The notes under the pieces: generated by a model
The model's input: only the letters and a program-made list of their open reading frames with translations
The model's database searches: none
What the model was told of the DNA's origin: nothing
Made by a program: the position numbers and the translations under genes
Assembly (NCBI GenBank): GCA_963666765.1
Contig: OY762933.1
Location: forward strand, 1 to 64,000
Direction of reading: 5' to 3'
DNA from: Foliamicus sp963666765
GTDB lineage: Bacteria; Pseudomonadota; Gammaproteobacteria; Steroidobacterales; Foliamicaceae
DNA length: 64,000 nucleotides
Part shown: positions 20,190 through 27,952 of the stretch, piece by piece
How the letters are laid out: every line of letters starts with the position of its first letter
Numbering within the stretch: position 1 is the stretch's first letter

Positions 20190-21364
20190 TGAACCGACGC
20201 ACGATACTGGGCGGCCTGGCCGCGGCGTTCTCCGCCACTGCGGCTGCGCGCAAGGCACGCGCCTCCACAGCCCCTCAGCCTTCGCTGCCGTACGACGTGG
20301 AGCCGCGCGGCGCCGTCGGCATGCAGGAGCGCTTGCCGAGCCTGGATCTGGAGAGCCGGCATGAGTTCCTGACCGGTTTCAGGGCCTGGGCTCAGGGACC
20401 GCTGGGCAGGGCCGCGCAGGAACGGGCAAACGCCATCTTCGAGGCCGAAGGGATTGACCCCGAGGGCGACGTTCCTCTGGAGCAGGTCCAGGCGGTCCTG
20501 GAAGGCGACCCCATCGTAGGCGCCAGCGTCCGCTACTGGATCACCGGTCAGCAGCACTGCTGGAAGCTGATTCAGGACGAATTCCACGCCAATGCCGATG
20601 CTTACATGGCCGAGCTGGACGCCGCCGACAAGGCTGGCCCGGGTTCGGTGACGCTGGACCCCGAGTTCAAGGTTCCGGAATACGCTTCCCACGAGATCCA
20701 CATCCAACCCGGCGGCTATGTCGGCGATCCCTTCGCCGGCTACATCTATCACTACGGCACCAATCACTTCCGCCTGGGAGACAACGACCAGGACCAGCGG
20801 CAGAAGCTGGTGGCTTCCACGGCGGAACCGCCTGAAGACGGCCGCCTGCTTCGCATCCTCGACCTGGGCTGCGGCCCGGGCCGGCTGACCGTCGCGCTGA
20901 AGGACCGTTTCCCGGACGCGGAGGTCTGGGGCGTGGATGTTTCCGGCCCGATGGTCCGCTACGCGCATATGCGCGCGGCCGATCTCGGCAAGGACGTGCA
21001 CTTCGCGCAGGCCCTGGCGGAAGAGACCGGTTTTCCGGACGGCCATTTCGACATGGTGTTTGCATACATCCTGTTTCACGAGGTGCCGGCGTCCGCAACC
21101 CGGGCGATCGTAAAGGAAGTGCACCGCATTACGCGCCCGGGCGGTGTGTTCCAGTCGATCGACTTTCCGGCCGAACAGCGCCCGCCCACCCCCTATCGCA
21201 GTTTCCGCCGCTGGTGGGACCACCGCTGGAACAACGAAGTGTGGCGCTACGAGTTTCAGGACCTGCATTTCCCCAATGAAATCGCAAATGCTGGGTTTGC
21301 CGTGCGCAAATCCAAAAAGGGCATGGGGTTTCTCGGGTCCATTCACGCCACGCGCAACGCCTGA
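20186..21364 (+). CDS. SAM-dependent class I methyltransferase with Tat-like signal
   Basis: 392 aa. Rossmann methyltransferase: motif I RILDLGCGPGRLTVAL (about residues 227-242), acidic strand 2 EVWGVDVSGPMV, motif IV-like FDMVFAYILFHEV, and post-motif RPGGVFQSIDF. A roughly 220-residue N-terminal domain precedes it and is shared with the protein at 53603-54730 (both have LDPEF/LDPEL followed by a P-x-Y segment). The N-terminus (MNRRTILGGLAAAF...KARA-S) resembles a twin-arginine signal, odd for an enzyme needing cytoplasmic SAM. Overlaps the upstream small gene by four bases and precedes a TBDR by 75. Substrate unknown. Confidence 0.82.
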   Translation: MMNRRTILGGLAAAFSATAAARKARASTAPQPSLPYDVEPRGAVGMQERLPSLDLESRHEFLTGFRAWAQGPLGRAAQERANAIFEAEGIDPEGDVPLEQVQAVLEGDPIVGASVRYWITGQQHCWKLIQDEFHANADAYMAELDAADKAGPGSVTLDPEFKVPEYASHEIHIQPGGYVGDPFAGYIYHYGTNHFRLGDNDQDQRQKLVASTAEPPEDGRLLRILDLGCGPGRLTVALKDRFPDAEVWGVDVSGPMVRYAHMRAADLGKDVHFAQALAEETGFPDGHFDMVFAYILFHEVPASATRAIVKEVHRITRPGGVFQSIDFPAEQRPPTPYRSFRRWWDHRWNNEVWRYEFQDLHFPNEIANAGFAVRKSKKGMGFLGSIHATRNA

Positions 21365-21386
21365 AAACCAGCGCACCTGACACGAG

Positions 21387-21410
21387 TCAGGGCCTGATAA
21401 TGGGCCCTGA
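21387..21410. terminator. Hairpin between the methyltransferase and TBDR
   Basis: TCAGGGCC pairs with GGCCCTGA across an 8-base loop, 22 bases after the methyltransferase stop and 29 before the receptor start. No T-run follows, so it may be an attenuator or a processing site between the two genes rather than a full stop. Confidence 0.45.
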
Positions 21411-21439
21411 CCAGTCCCATGAGAATGGGAGGAGAAACT

Positions 21440-23839
21440 ATGAATAGACGTCCCGAAGCACTTCCGATTTGCCTGGCGGTAGCCGCGGCATTCCTGTTCG
21501 GACCTGCGCAGGTCAATATCGCCTTCGGCCAGGAGGCCCAGCTCGAGGAGATCGTGGTGACCGCGCGAAAGCGCGAAGAAGCGCTCCAGGACATTCCGCT
21601 CGCGATCACCGCGTTCACGTCGGAGGAGCTGCAGAAACGCAGTATCCAGAACATGCGCGACATCGCGCTTTTCACGCCCGGATTCAACTTCGAGGATTTC
21701 GGCGGCTCCGGCGGGACCACGCCGGTAGTGCGCGGCACAACCCAGGTGTCGATATTGCAGTCCGGCGAGCAAAACGTATCGGTTTTCTTCGACGGCGTAT
21801 ATCTGCCGCGCAGCTATGTGACCGACCTCGGCTTCGCCAACATGGAGCGCGTCGAGGTAGTCAAGGGCCCGCAAAGCGCCCGCTACGGACGCAACGCCTT
21901 CATGGGAGCGATCAACTACATTCCCAGGCGGCCCGGCGATGAGTGGGATTTGCAAGGGCAGGTCGTGGCCGGCAATCACTCGCGTTATGACTGGGCGGGC
22001 ACGGTGTCCGGACCGATTGTCCCCGGTCTGGTTTCGGTACTCGCGGGATACGATTACTCGGAGTTTGACGGCACCTGGAAGAACACCCACCCGTACGCGG
22101 ACATCGATTTCAAGCAAGGCACAAACGACCGGCTGGGCGGACATGAGCGCGCGGTGGCCAGCCTGTCGGTGCGCGTTACGCCTAGCGACGACCTGGTCAT
22201 CGACCTTTCCTATTACGACTACGACTTCGACAGGGAACACCGGGCCCAGAACTTCTTCGCCGAGCTGGGCGCGGACAGCCACTATCTGAACTGCGGCCAG
22301 TGGAATCCGGATGTGCGGCCGGCGGGGAGACCCGGCTTCGGCTATGGCGGCCAATGGTGGCGCCTGTATTGCGGCGAGCTTTGGGTGGACACCATCCCCA
22401 GCGACCCGAGAGGATACGCGAGGCAGTTGAATGCGCAGTTCACGCGGGGCTCGGTCAACTGGGCCATCAGCGATTCGATAGCCGTGGAATACATATACGG
22501 CCAACTTGAGGCGGATTCGAGGACTCTGGGCTACAAGGACCTGTTGCCGGGGTGCACGTTCGCCACCCCGCCGCTGCCCGGCTGCGTTTTTGAAAGCGGT
22601 CCCATAGGGGACTTCGAGGTTGATTCCCACGAGATCAGGGTGTCCTGGGACACCGGCGGACCATTGCGGGCTGCCGCCGGATATTTCTACACGAAAAGCC
22701 GGGATTTCTATACCGCCAACTTCACCACCATGTGGCCGTTGACCGCGGTGCCCACGGAGCCGGTGGATATCCTGGACCGGTCGGCATTCGTTGTCTACGT
22801 GCCCTTGAGGAATCTCGAGAACAGGAACAAGACAACCTCCCCGTTTGTCGAGATCAGCTATTCGTTCATGGACGATCGGGCGCGCATCAGCGCGGAGGCG
22901 CGCTACTCGAATACCGACAAGTTCGAGGGAAATCAGCCCTCCCCCGGGATCGACGGCAACCTGGAGTTCGCAGGGGTGACGCTGGAGGACGAGTTTTCCT
23001 CGTTCACGCCGCGGATTACCTTGGAGTACGATGTCAGCGACGACCGGCTGCTGTTCGTTTCGGTCGCGAAGGGAGTCAAGTTGGGCGGTTTCAATGCCTC
23101 ATCCGTGCGGGAGGAGGACCGCACCTTCGACGAGGACCAGAACTGGACCTACGAAATCGGCTCCAAGAACATTCTCCTGGACGGGCGCTTGCGCCTGAAC
23201 GGTTCGCTGTTCTGGATTGACTGGTCGGATGTGCAGATCAGGGCGCAGGACCCCGGCAACCCGAACGACCTGTCGCTATCGCTGACCGCTAATCTGGGCG
23301 ATGTGAGCTCCAAGGGTTTTGAATTGGAGGCCGCCTATGCGCTCTCGGAGAATCTGACCGTCAGCGGGTCCGCCTATTTCGGCGACGCCAAGTACGAGGA
23401 AGGCACTTTCGACAAGCGTTGGGGCGGGCTGCCCTCGGTTTGCGACGATATCGTGTGCCCGATCGACGGCCACGTGGGCGGCAATCAGATGCAGCGCCAG
23501 TCGAAGTGGCAGGCGACATTCGGGACCGAATGGCGTGACGAGCTGGCGTTGGGTTTCGCCGAGGAGTACTTCATCCGCCTCGATATCGCATACCAGTCCA
23601 GGCAATACGCCGACGCGATGAACCTGGCCTGGGTGCCGGAGCGCAACATCGCGAACGCCAGCATCGGCGTTATAGGGAGTTGGTACGAGGCGCGGCTTTG
23701 GGCCCGCAACCTGTTTGATGAACTGTACGTGTCCGGCGCCACCGTGGGCGTGCCCAACAGGCAATACAACGCATACCTGGGCGAGCGCCGCACATTCGGC
23801 CTGACGCTTGTCGCGAACTTCGACACCTTCGTGAACTGA
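21440..23839 (+). CDS. TonB-dependent outer-membrane receptor (799 aa)
   Basis: The start at 21440 follows GGGAGGAG; an ATG at 21419 is also in frame but lacks a site. Signal peptide ends near NIAFGQ, then the TonB-box-like EEIVVTARKREE, plug motif ERVEVVKGPQSARYGRNAF, and barrel. The C-terminus is VANF followed by DTFVN, so the usual terminal Phe is extended by five residues, unlike the other three receptors here. It may share a transcript with the upstream methyltransferase and small protein. A beta-lactamase-fold hydrolase converges on it. The ligand is unknown. Confidence 0.93.
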   Translation: MNRRPEALPICLAVAAAFLFGPAQVNIAFGQEAQLEEIVVTARKREEALQDIPLAITAFTSEELQKRSIQNMRDIALFTPGFNFEDFGGSGGTTPVVRGTTQVSILQSGEQNVSVFFDGVYLPRSYVTDLGFANMERVEVVKGPQSARYGRNAFMGAINYIPRRPGDEWDLQGQVVAGNHSRYDWAGTVSGPIVPGLVSVLAGYDYSEFDGTWKNTHPYADIDFKQGTNDRLGGHERAVASLSVRVTPSDDLVIDLSYYDYDFDREHRAQNFFAELGADSHYLNCGQWNPDVRPAGRPGFGYGGQWWRLYCGELWVDTIPSDPRGYARQLNAQFTRGSVNWAISDSIAVEYIYGQLEADSRTLGYKDLLPGCTFATPPLPGCVFESGPIGDFEVDSHEIRVSWDTGGPLRAAAGYFYTKSRDFYTANFTTMWPLTAVPTEPVDILDRSAFVVYVPLRNLENRNKTTSPFVEISYSFMDDRARISAEARYSNTDKFEGNQPSPGIDGNLEFAGVTLEDEFSSFTPRITLEYDVSDDRLLFVSVAKGVKLGGFNASSVREEDRTFDEDQNWTYEIGSKNILLDGRLRLNGSLFWIDWSDVQIRAQDPGNPNDLSLSLTANLGDVSSKGFELEAAYALSENLTVSGSAYFGDAKYEEGTFDKRWGGLPSVCDDIVCPIDGHVGGNQMQRQSKWQATFGTEWRDELALGFAEEYFIRLDIAYQSRQYADAMNLAWVPERNIANASIGVIGSWYEARLWARNLFDELYVSGATVGVPNRQYNAYLGERRTFGLTLVANFDTFVN

Positions 23840-23842
23840 CCG

Positions 23843-23868
23843 GAAGCCCGTCAGCAATGACGGGCTTC
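23843..23868. terminator. Hairpin between convergent TBDR and serine hydrolase
   Basis: GAAGCCCGTCA pairs perfectly with TGACGGGCTTC over the loop GCAA. It lies between convergent genes whose stops are 38 bases apart, so it likely serves both. On the plus strand it is followed by GAAAAAG, not a T-run. Confidence 0.7.
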
Positions 23869-23877
23869 GAAAAAGTT

Positions 23878-25161
23878 TCAGTCGGCGAGTGCGCCGTATA
23901 CGCCTTCGCGCAGGCGGAAGACCAGTTCGTCTGCGTCCGGCCCGAGGTATTGAGTCATGGCCACGGCGACGATGTTCTCGACCGGATCAAGGAAATACGT
24001 TGTGTTGGCGAGGCCGCCCCACACCAGATCACCCGGCGATCCCGGGACCGTATGCACGCCGTGGGGCAGGCGCACGCCGATGGCCAATCCCCAGCCATAA
24101 CCGGCGAAGGGCTTGGGCGGAACGAACCCATCGGCGAAGGAGACGGTGCCCTGCTCCGCCCCCAGGGCATTGGTGCCCATCTCAGCCACTGTACCGGCTT
24201 TGAGAATGCGTTCGCCGTCCAGTTCGCCCCCGTTGAGAATCATCTGGCCGAAGCGAAGGTAGTCGGGAACAGTGGACACCAGTCCTCCGCCAGCGGAGAA
24301 GAATTTGCCCGGTTCCGTATAGGTACTTGAGGGCAGCGCCGACCGGGGTTGCAGGGCGCCGGAGTCATCGGTCCCGTACACCACGGCCAGGCGATCACTG
24401 GAACCGCGGCGCACCCAAAAACCGGTGTCGTCCATGCCCAGCGGTCCGAACAGACGGCGGGCAAGAAAATCATTCAGGCCACGCCCCGACACTCGCTCCG
24501 CCAACGCGCCGAGCACATCGGAGTGATAACCATAAATCCACTTCTCTCCCGGTTGCGCCAACAGGGGATAGGTCGAGAGCAGGTCGATCATGTCTTCCAG
24601 GGTTTGGTCGAGCGAAAGTATTTCCCGCTGTTCAATCCCCACACCGGCCGGCCAGCTGGGTGCATAGCCCAGACCCGCAGTGTAGTTGTACAAATGCCGG
24701 ATGGTCATGGGCGGATCCTGCGGCACGGTGCGCACCACCTGATCGCGCCGGAGTTCGGCAATCACCTGCATGTCGGCAATTTCCGGCAGATAGTTGGCGA
24801 CGGGATCGTCCAGGGCCATGGAGCCGTCGTCGACCAACGTAAGGATCGCCGCTCCGGTCACGGCGCGGGACTGGGAATAGATCCGGAACACGGTATCCGT
24901 TTCCATCGGCAAACCCGCTTCGACGTTGCGCTGCCCATAGGCTTCGAGCTGGACCAGCTTGCCGTCCTTGACCACGCCCCAAACCACACCCGCGCGCCGG
25001 CCGTCATCCACAAGACCGCGCATGGACGCCGCAAGATTGGCCAGACCGGACTCCGTCATGCCCACGTCGGCCGGTTGGGCGCGTGGCAAGGGATCTTGTG
25101 CGGCGGTAATCCCCGCACTTAGCATAAGAGCCAGTGCGGCACAAAGGGTCAGGCGTTTCAT
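23878..25161 (-). CDS. Serine hydrolase of the beta-lactamase fold (class C / family VIII esterase-like)
   Basis: 427 aa with signal peptide (ends near GITAAQ), so periplasmic. Fold landmarks: FRIYSQSRAVTG where the S-x-x-K catalytic motif should be, a Tyr in WIYGYHSDVLGALAERVSG, and the third motif WGGLANTTYFLDP typical of EstB-type esterases. The general-base Lys is Arg here (SQSR), which is unusual and may reduce or alter activity. Domain between is complete and the length is normal. It converges with a TBDR over a shared hairpin. Substrate could be an ester, lactone or small amide; not resolvable from sequence. Confidence 0.85.
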   Translation of the reverse strand: MKRLTLCAALALMLSAGITAAQDPLPRAQPADVGMTESGLANLAASMRGLVDDGRRAGVVWGVVKDGKLVQLEAYGQRNVEAGLPMETDTVFRIYSQSRAVTGAAILTLVDDGSMALDDPVANYLPEIADMQVIAELRRDQVVRTVPQDPPMTIRHLYNYTAGLGYAPSWPAGVGIEQREILSLDQTLEDMIDLLSTYPLLAQPGEKWIYGYHSDVLGALAERVSGRGLNDFLARRLFGPLGMDDTGFWVRRGSSDRLAVVYGTDDSGALQPRSALPSSTYTEPGKFFSAGGGLVSTVPDYLRFGQMILNGGELDGERILKAGTVAEMGTNALGAEQGTVSFADGFVPPKPFAGYGWGLAIGVRLPHGVHTVPGSPGDLVWGGLANTTYFLDPVENIVAVAMTQYLGPDADELVFRLREGVYGALAD

Positions 25162-25264
25162 TGGATGGGTTCCCCGATCTTGGTTTTCGATGCCGGCCGG
25201 ATTCCTGCCAGGGCACGGGGAATATTACTTCAGCAACTTTTCACGCTCCCACCGGCCGTTCGCG

Positions 25265-25924
25265 ATGCACCTGATCCTGTTCGACATCGATGGGACGCTC
25301 GTGGATTCGGACGAGTTCGACTCGGAGCTGTATGTGCAGGCCGTCCGGGAAGTTCTCGGGATGAAGATCGATGACGACTGGTCCGCTTACCGAAATGTGA
25401 CCGACGGCGGCATTCTGGATGAAATCATCGAAAACGCGGGGCTGAAGGCCGATCGGCGTCGTTTCCAATCCGAGGTGAAGGCGGTTTTTGCCGAACTGGT
25501 TTCGCAGTACCTGAACGAAAGGGAAGGGCGCCTGCCGCAGATTGATGGCGCCGGGGCCTTTCTGGCCGATCTCGAGTCACTTCCGGAAGTTTCGATGGCG
25601 CTGGCCACGGGTGGATGGGAGGAAACGGCCCGGATGAAGCTTCGCGCCGCCGGCCTGGATCGCTACTCCGTCCCCCTCGCATCGGGATCGGACGCACTCA
25701 CGCGCGTAGAAATAATGCAAATCGCCGAGAAACGGGCGCTCGGTAGCCGAAAGGCGAATCGGCGAACCTACTTCGGCGACGGAATCTGGGACAAACGGGC
25801 CAGCGGGGAACTCAGCTACGACTTCATTGCCATCGGTGACAAGGTTCAGCACCACGCCCGTTACCCGAATTTTCGCCGAAGCGCAGCAATTCTGGCCCAA
25901 TTGGGCTTGAACGGCGCTCCATAA
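25265..25924 (+). CDS. HAD-superfamily hydrolase (phosphatase-like)
   Basis: 219 aa. Motif I FDIDGTLVDSD (nucleophile Asp8 and Asp10 by count from this start), motif II LATGG, a Lys-containing segment before AGLDRYS, and motif IV YFGDGIWDKRA. An all-alpha cap lies between motifs I and II as in subfamily I (phosphoglycolate phosphatase-like). The open frame runs further upstream, but the conserved start MHLILFDIDGT begins at 25265. No clear ribosome-binding site is visible. It is divergent from the serine hydrolase and convergent with a PIN toxin gene. Confidence 0.82.
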   Translation: MHLILFDIDGTLVDSDEFDSELYVQAVREVLGMKIDDDWSAYRNVTDGGILDEIIENAGLKADRRRFQSEVKAVFAELVSQYLNEREGRLPQIDGAGAFLADLESLPEVSMALATGGWEETARMKLRAAGLDRYSVPLASGSDALTRVEIMQIAEKRALGSRKANRRTYFGDGIWDKRASGELSYDFIAIGDKVQHHARYPNFRRSAAILAQLGLNGAP

Positions 25925-25933
25925 GCACGGTGA

Positions 25934-26329
25934 TCAGATCAGGCGCTCGATTCCGGGGCAGGAATCGAAGCCGCGGTCCAGGCTGAGGATGCGGCTAACT
26001 CCGGCGTTTCGCATTACCGCGACATGCAGAGCGTCGCGGGCCGAGAGGCCTACCACCGATGCCAGAATTTCTCTTGCCGTGCGGATTTGCGCCATCCCGA
26101 AAGTCAGGACATCGTCGGCTATTGAATCCAGGCAGTCGAAGGCCGGGTCGATGGCGTCCGGACGGTCGATAGCCGTGTATCGGTGCAGGATCTCCTGGTA
26201 CGCCTCCACATCGGTCACGAAGCGCGCCCGCGCCCGGATCAACTGGTCCAGCAGTTCCCTGAGGCGATCCTTGTTGGGATGTGCTGAGCCAACCAGGTAC
26301 ATCGGAACACTTGAGTCAACGAATATCAC
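25934..26329 (-). CDS. PIN-domain ribonuclease toxin (VapC-like)
   Basis: 131 aa. PIN fold with the acidic cluster: Asp5 in MIFVDSSVPMY, Glu in DVEAYQEIL, Asp in LSARDALHVA and Asp in ILSLDRGFD. Toxins of this type cut RNA and are held inactive by the cognate antitoxin. Its ATG overlaps the antitoxin stop by four bases (26326-26329). The toxin follows the antitoxin in the operon, the usual VapBC order. Targets cannot be deduced. Confidence 0.85.
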   Translation of the reverse strand: MIFVDSSVPMYLVGSAHPNKDRLRELLDQLIRARARFVTDVEAYQEILHRYTAIDRPDAIDPAFDCLDSIADDVLTFGMAQIRTAREILASVVGLSARDALHVAVMRNAGVSRILSLDRGFDSCPGIERLI

Positions 26330-26571
26330 CGCGTCAGATAGCCTTGTTCTATTTCGTCCAGCATGACGTCAATGTCCGCGGTGGGGAATTCGTGCCGGCA
26401 TGCCTGCGCCACCGCCTGCAGCTTGGTATCCACCGCCCGGCGCCGGCGCCGACGCGCCTGCCGCAAGGCCTGACGCACCCACTCGGCCACGGTCATGCGC
26501 TCTTCGCGCGCCGACTGCTGCAGCGCCCGATACTCGTCGTCCTCGAACAGGACCTGTAATCGCTTAGTCAT
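26326..26571 (-). CDS. Ribbon-helix-helix antitoxin (VapB-type role)
   Basis: 81 aa. N-terminal MTKRLQVLFEDDEYRALQQSAREERMTVAEWVRQAL is a ribbon-helix-helix DNA-binding domain; the basic linker ARRRRRRAV leads to an acidic tail (DIDVMLDEIEQGY) that would cover the toxin. It is the first gene of the pair and overlaps the PIN gene by four bases. A palindrome just upstream (26588-26606) is the likely autoregulation site. Confidence 0.82.
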   Translation of the reverse strand: MTKRLQVLFEDDEYRALQQSAREERMTVAEWVRQALRQARRRRRRAVDTKLQAVAQACRHEFPTADIDVMLDEIEQGYLTR

Positions 26572-26587
26572 AGAAATGAGTGTATGT

Positions 26588-26606
26588 GACTCATGAGTAA
26601 TGAGTC
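26588..26606 (-). promoter_or_regulatory. Candidate operator of the antitoxin/PIN pair
   Basis: GACTCAT (26588-26594) and ATGAGTC (26600-26606) form a 7-bp inverted repeat with 5-base spacing, and a further ATGAGT lies at 26576. The site is about 17 bases upstream of the antitoxin start, where ribbon-helix-helix antitoxins commonly bind as dimers of dimers. Confidence 0.55.
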
Positions 26607-26665
26607 AATTGCGATCCCCTTCCTTTCCTACAAGGCGAGCTCTGTCCGCCAATGATGGCGTGTGT

Positions 26666-27952
26666 ATGATCGCTTGCGTGGGACGGTCGCTCGGCAAAAT
26701 TGCGTTCGCATACTGTGTGGCTGTTTTCGCTGCTATGGCACAGGCGCAGGCGCCTGAGGAGTACTTTCCGGGCCGGTTGATGTTCTCGGCGGAAGAGGAA
26801 GCGCTCTACATGTGGCGCTACGAAAAGGCGCAGGTTCGCAGGGCCCCGGAAGAGATTTACTTCGACCAGGAAGCGACGATCGGCGCCGATGGCTGGATTC
26901 CGCTTCCGGCCGCGGCGCCTGGGCAGGGCACGATTTCGGAGCAGGCCCTGAACGACGCTGAACGCTACGCCGAAGTCAATAATTCCAATGCGTTCATCGT
27001 CTGGCGCAACGGAAGGATCGAGCGCGAAACCTACTTCGGCGGCCATAACCGGACATCGCCGATCGTCTCGCATTCCCTGGCGAAGCAGGTCACGGCCTTC
27101 GCGATCGGGCGCGCTCTGGTGCTGGGCGATATAGCGTCCCTCGATCAGCCGGTGGCCGAATACGTGACCGAATGGAAGGGCGATCCTCTGCGCGAGAAGA
27201 TTCTCGTTCGCCACCTGCTGGACATGCGCGCCGGCTTTCTGCCGCAGCTGCCGCCCCAGGGCCCGGAAGACGTGATCTCCCGCACCTTCCTGCATCCGCG
27301 CCACGACGAAATCATCGTCGCCGAATATCCCGTCATCGACGAGCCCGGCACGCGTTACGAATACAACAACGCCGCGGGCGACATGGTGGCGGTGTTGATC
27401 GAACGAGCCACCTCACGCCGGTACGCGGAATTCGTCGGTACGGAAATCTGGCAGAAGGTCGGCGCGATGGCCGGGACGGTCTGGGTCAACCGCCCGGGAG
27501 GCATGGCGCACGCGGGTTGCTGCATGCTGGCGCCGGCGGAGAACTTCCTCAGGCTGGCGATCGTCATGCTCCAGGACGGCGTTTGGGAAGACGAGCGGAT
27601 TCTGCCGGACGGTTACGTAAAGGAAATGATCACGCCCACCCCCGAGAACCCGTATTTCGGCTTGAGTATCTGGGTGGCCGGGCAGTATACGGAGCGGCGC
27701 GGTTTCGCCAACCCGGACCGTGGCATGCCGCAAATTCTGCACAGCGAGCCTTATCTCGCCGCCGACCTCTATCTCTTCGACGGCAACGCAAACCAGGTTG
27801 TTTACGTCGTTCCCTCCCAGGATCTGGTGATCCTGCGCACCGGCCTGCCACCGCTGCGCGACGGCAACGCCGAGTGGGACAATTCCTGGCTTCCCAACAC
27901 GATCATTCGCGGAATCACCAGGGATCAGCGCCCGTCCGCGCCACAGCGCTAG
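26666..27952 (+). CDS. Serine hydrolase of the beta-lactamase fold (6-aminohexanoate-dimer hydrolase-like)
   Basis: 428 aa from this ATG; the frame is open to 26600, but the signal peptide (MIACVGRSLGKIAFAYCVAVF...AQAQA) begins here. Catalytic motifs are intact: Ser-Leu-Ala-Lys in SHSLAKQVT (SxxK) and Tyr-Glu-Tyr-Asn-Asn (YxN). The overall order and the LLDMRAGF / WVNRPGGMAHAGCCM segments recall NylB-type hydrolases acting on amides or esters. Periplasmic. The stop TAG overlaps the stop of the convergent DUF3604 gene (27949-27952). It contrasts with the S-x-x-R paralogue at 23878. Confidence 0.85.
   Translation: MIACVGRSLGKIAFAYCVAVFAAMAQAQAPEEYFPGRLMFSAEEEALYMWRYEKAQVRRAPEEIYFDQEATIGADGWIPLPAAAPGQGTISEQALNDAERYAEVNNSNAFIVWRNGRIERETYFGGHNRTSPIVSHSLAKQVTAFAIGRALVLGDIASLDQPVAEYVTEWKGDPLREKILVRHLLDMRAGFLPQLPPQGPEDVISRTFLHPRHDEIIVAEYPVIDEPGTRYEYNNAAGDMVAVLIERATSRRYAEFVGTEIWQKVGAMAGTVWVNRPGGMAHAGCCMLAPAENFLRLAIVMLQDGVWEDERILPDGYVKEMITPTPENPYFGLSIWVAGQYTERRGFANPDRGMPQILHSEPYLAADLYLFDGNANQVVYVVPSQDLVILRTGLPPLRDGNAEWDNSWLPNTIIRGITRDQRPSAPQR

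Noticed and set aside
20075..22630. Very long minus-strand open frame (851 codons)
   Set aside because: It is antisense to the methyltransferase and receptor genes, whose protein motifs are clear. Its own product is Arg/His/Pro-rich with no family motif. High GC explains such shadow frames.
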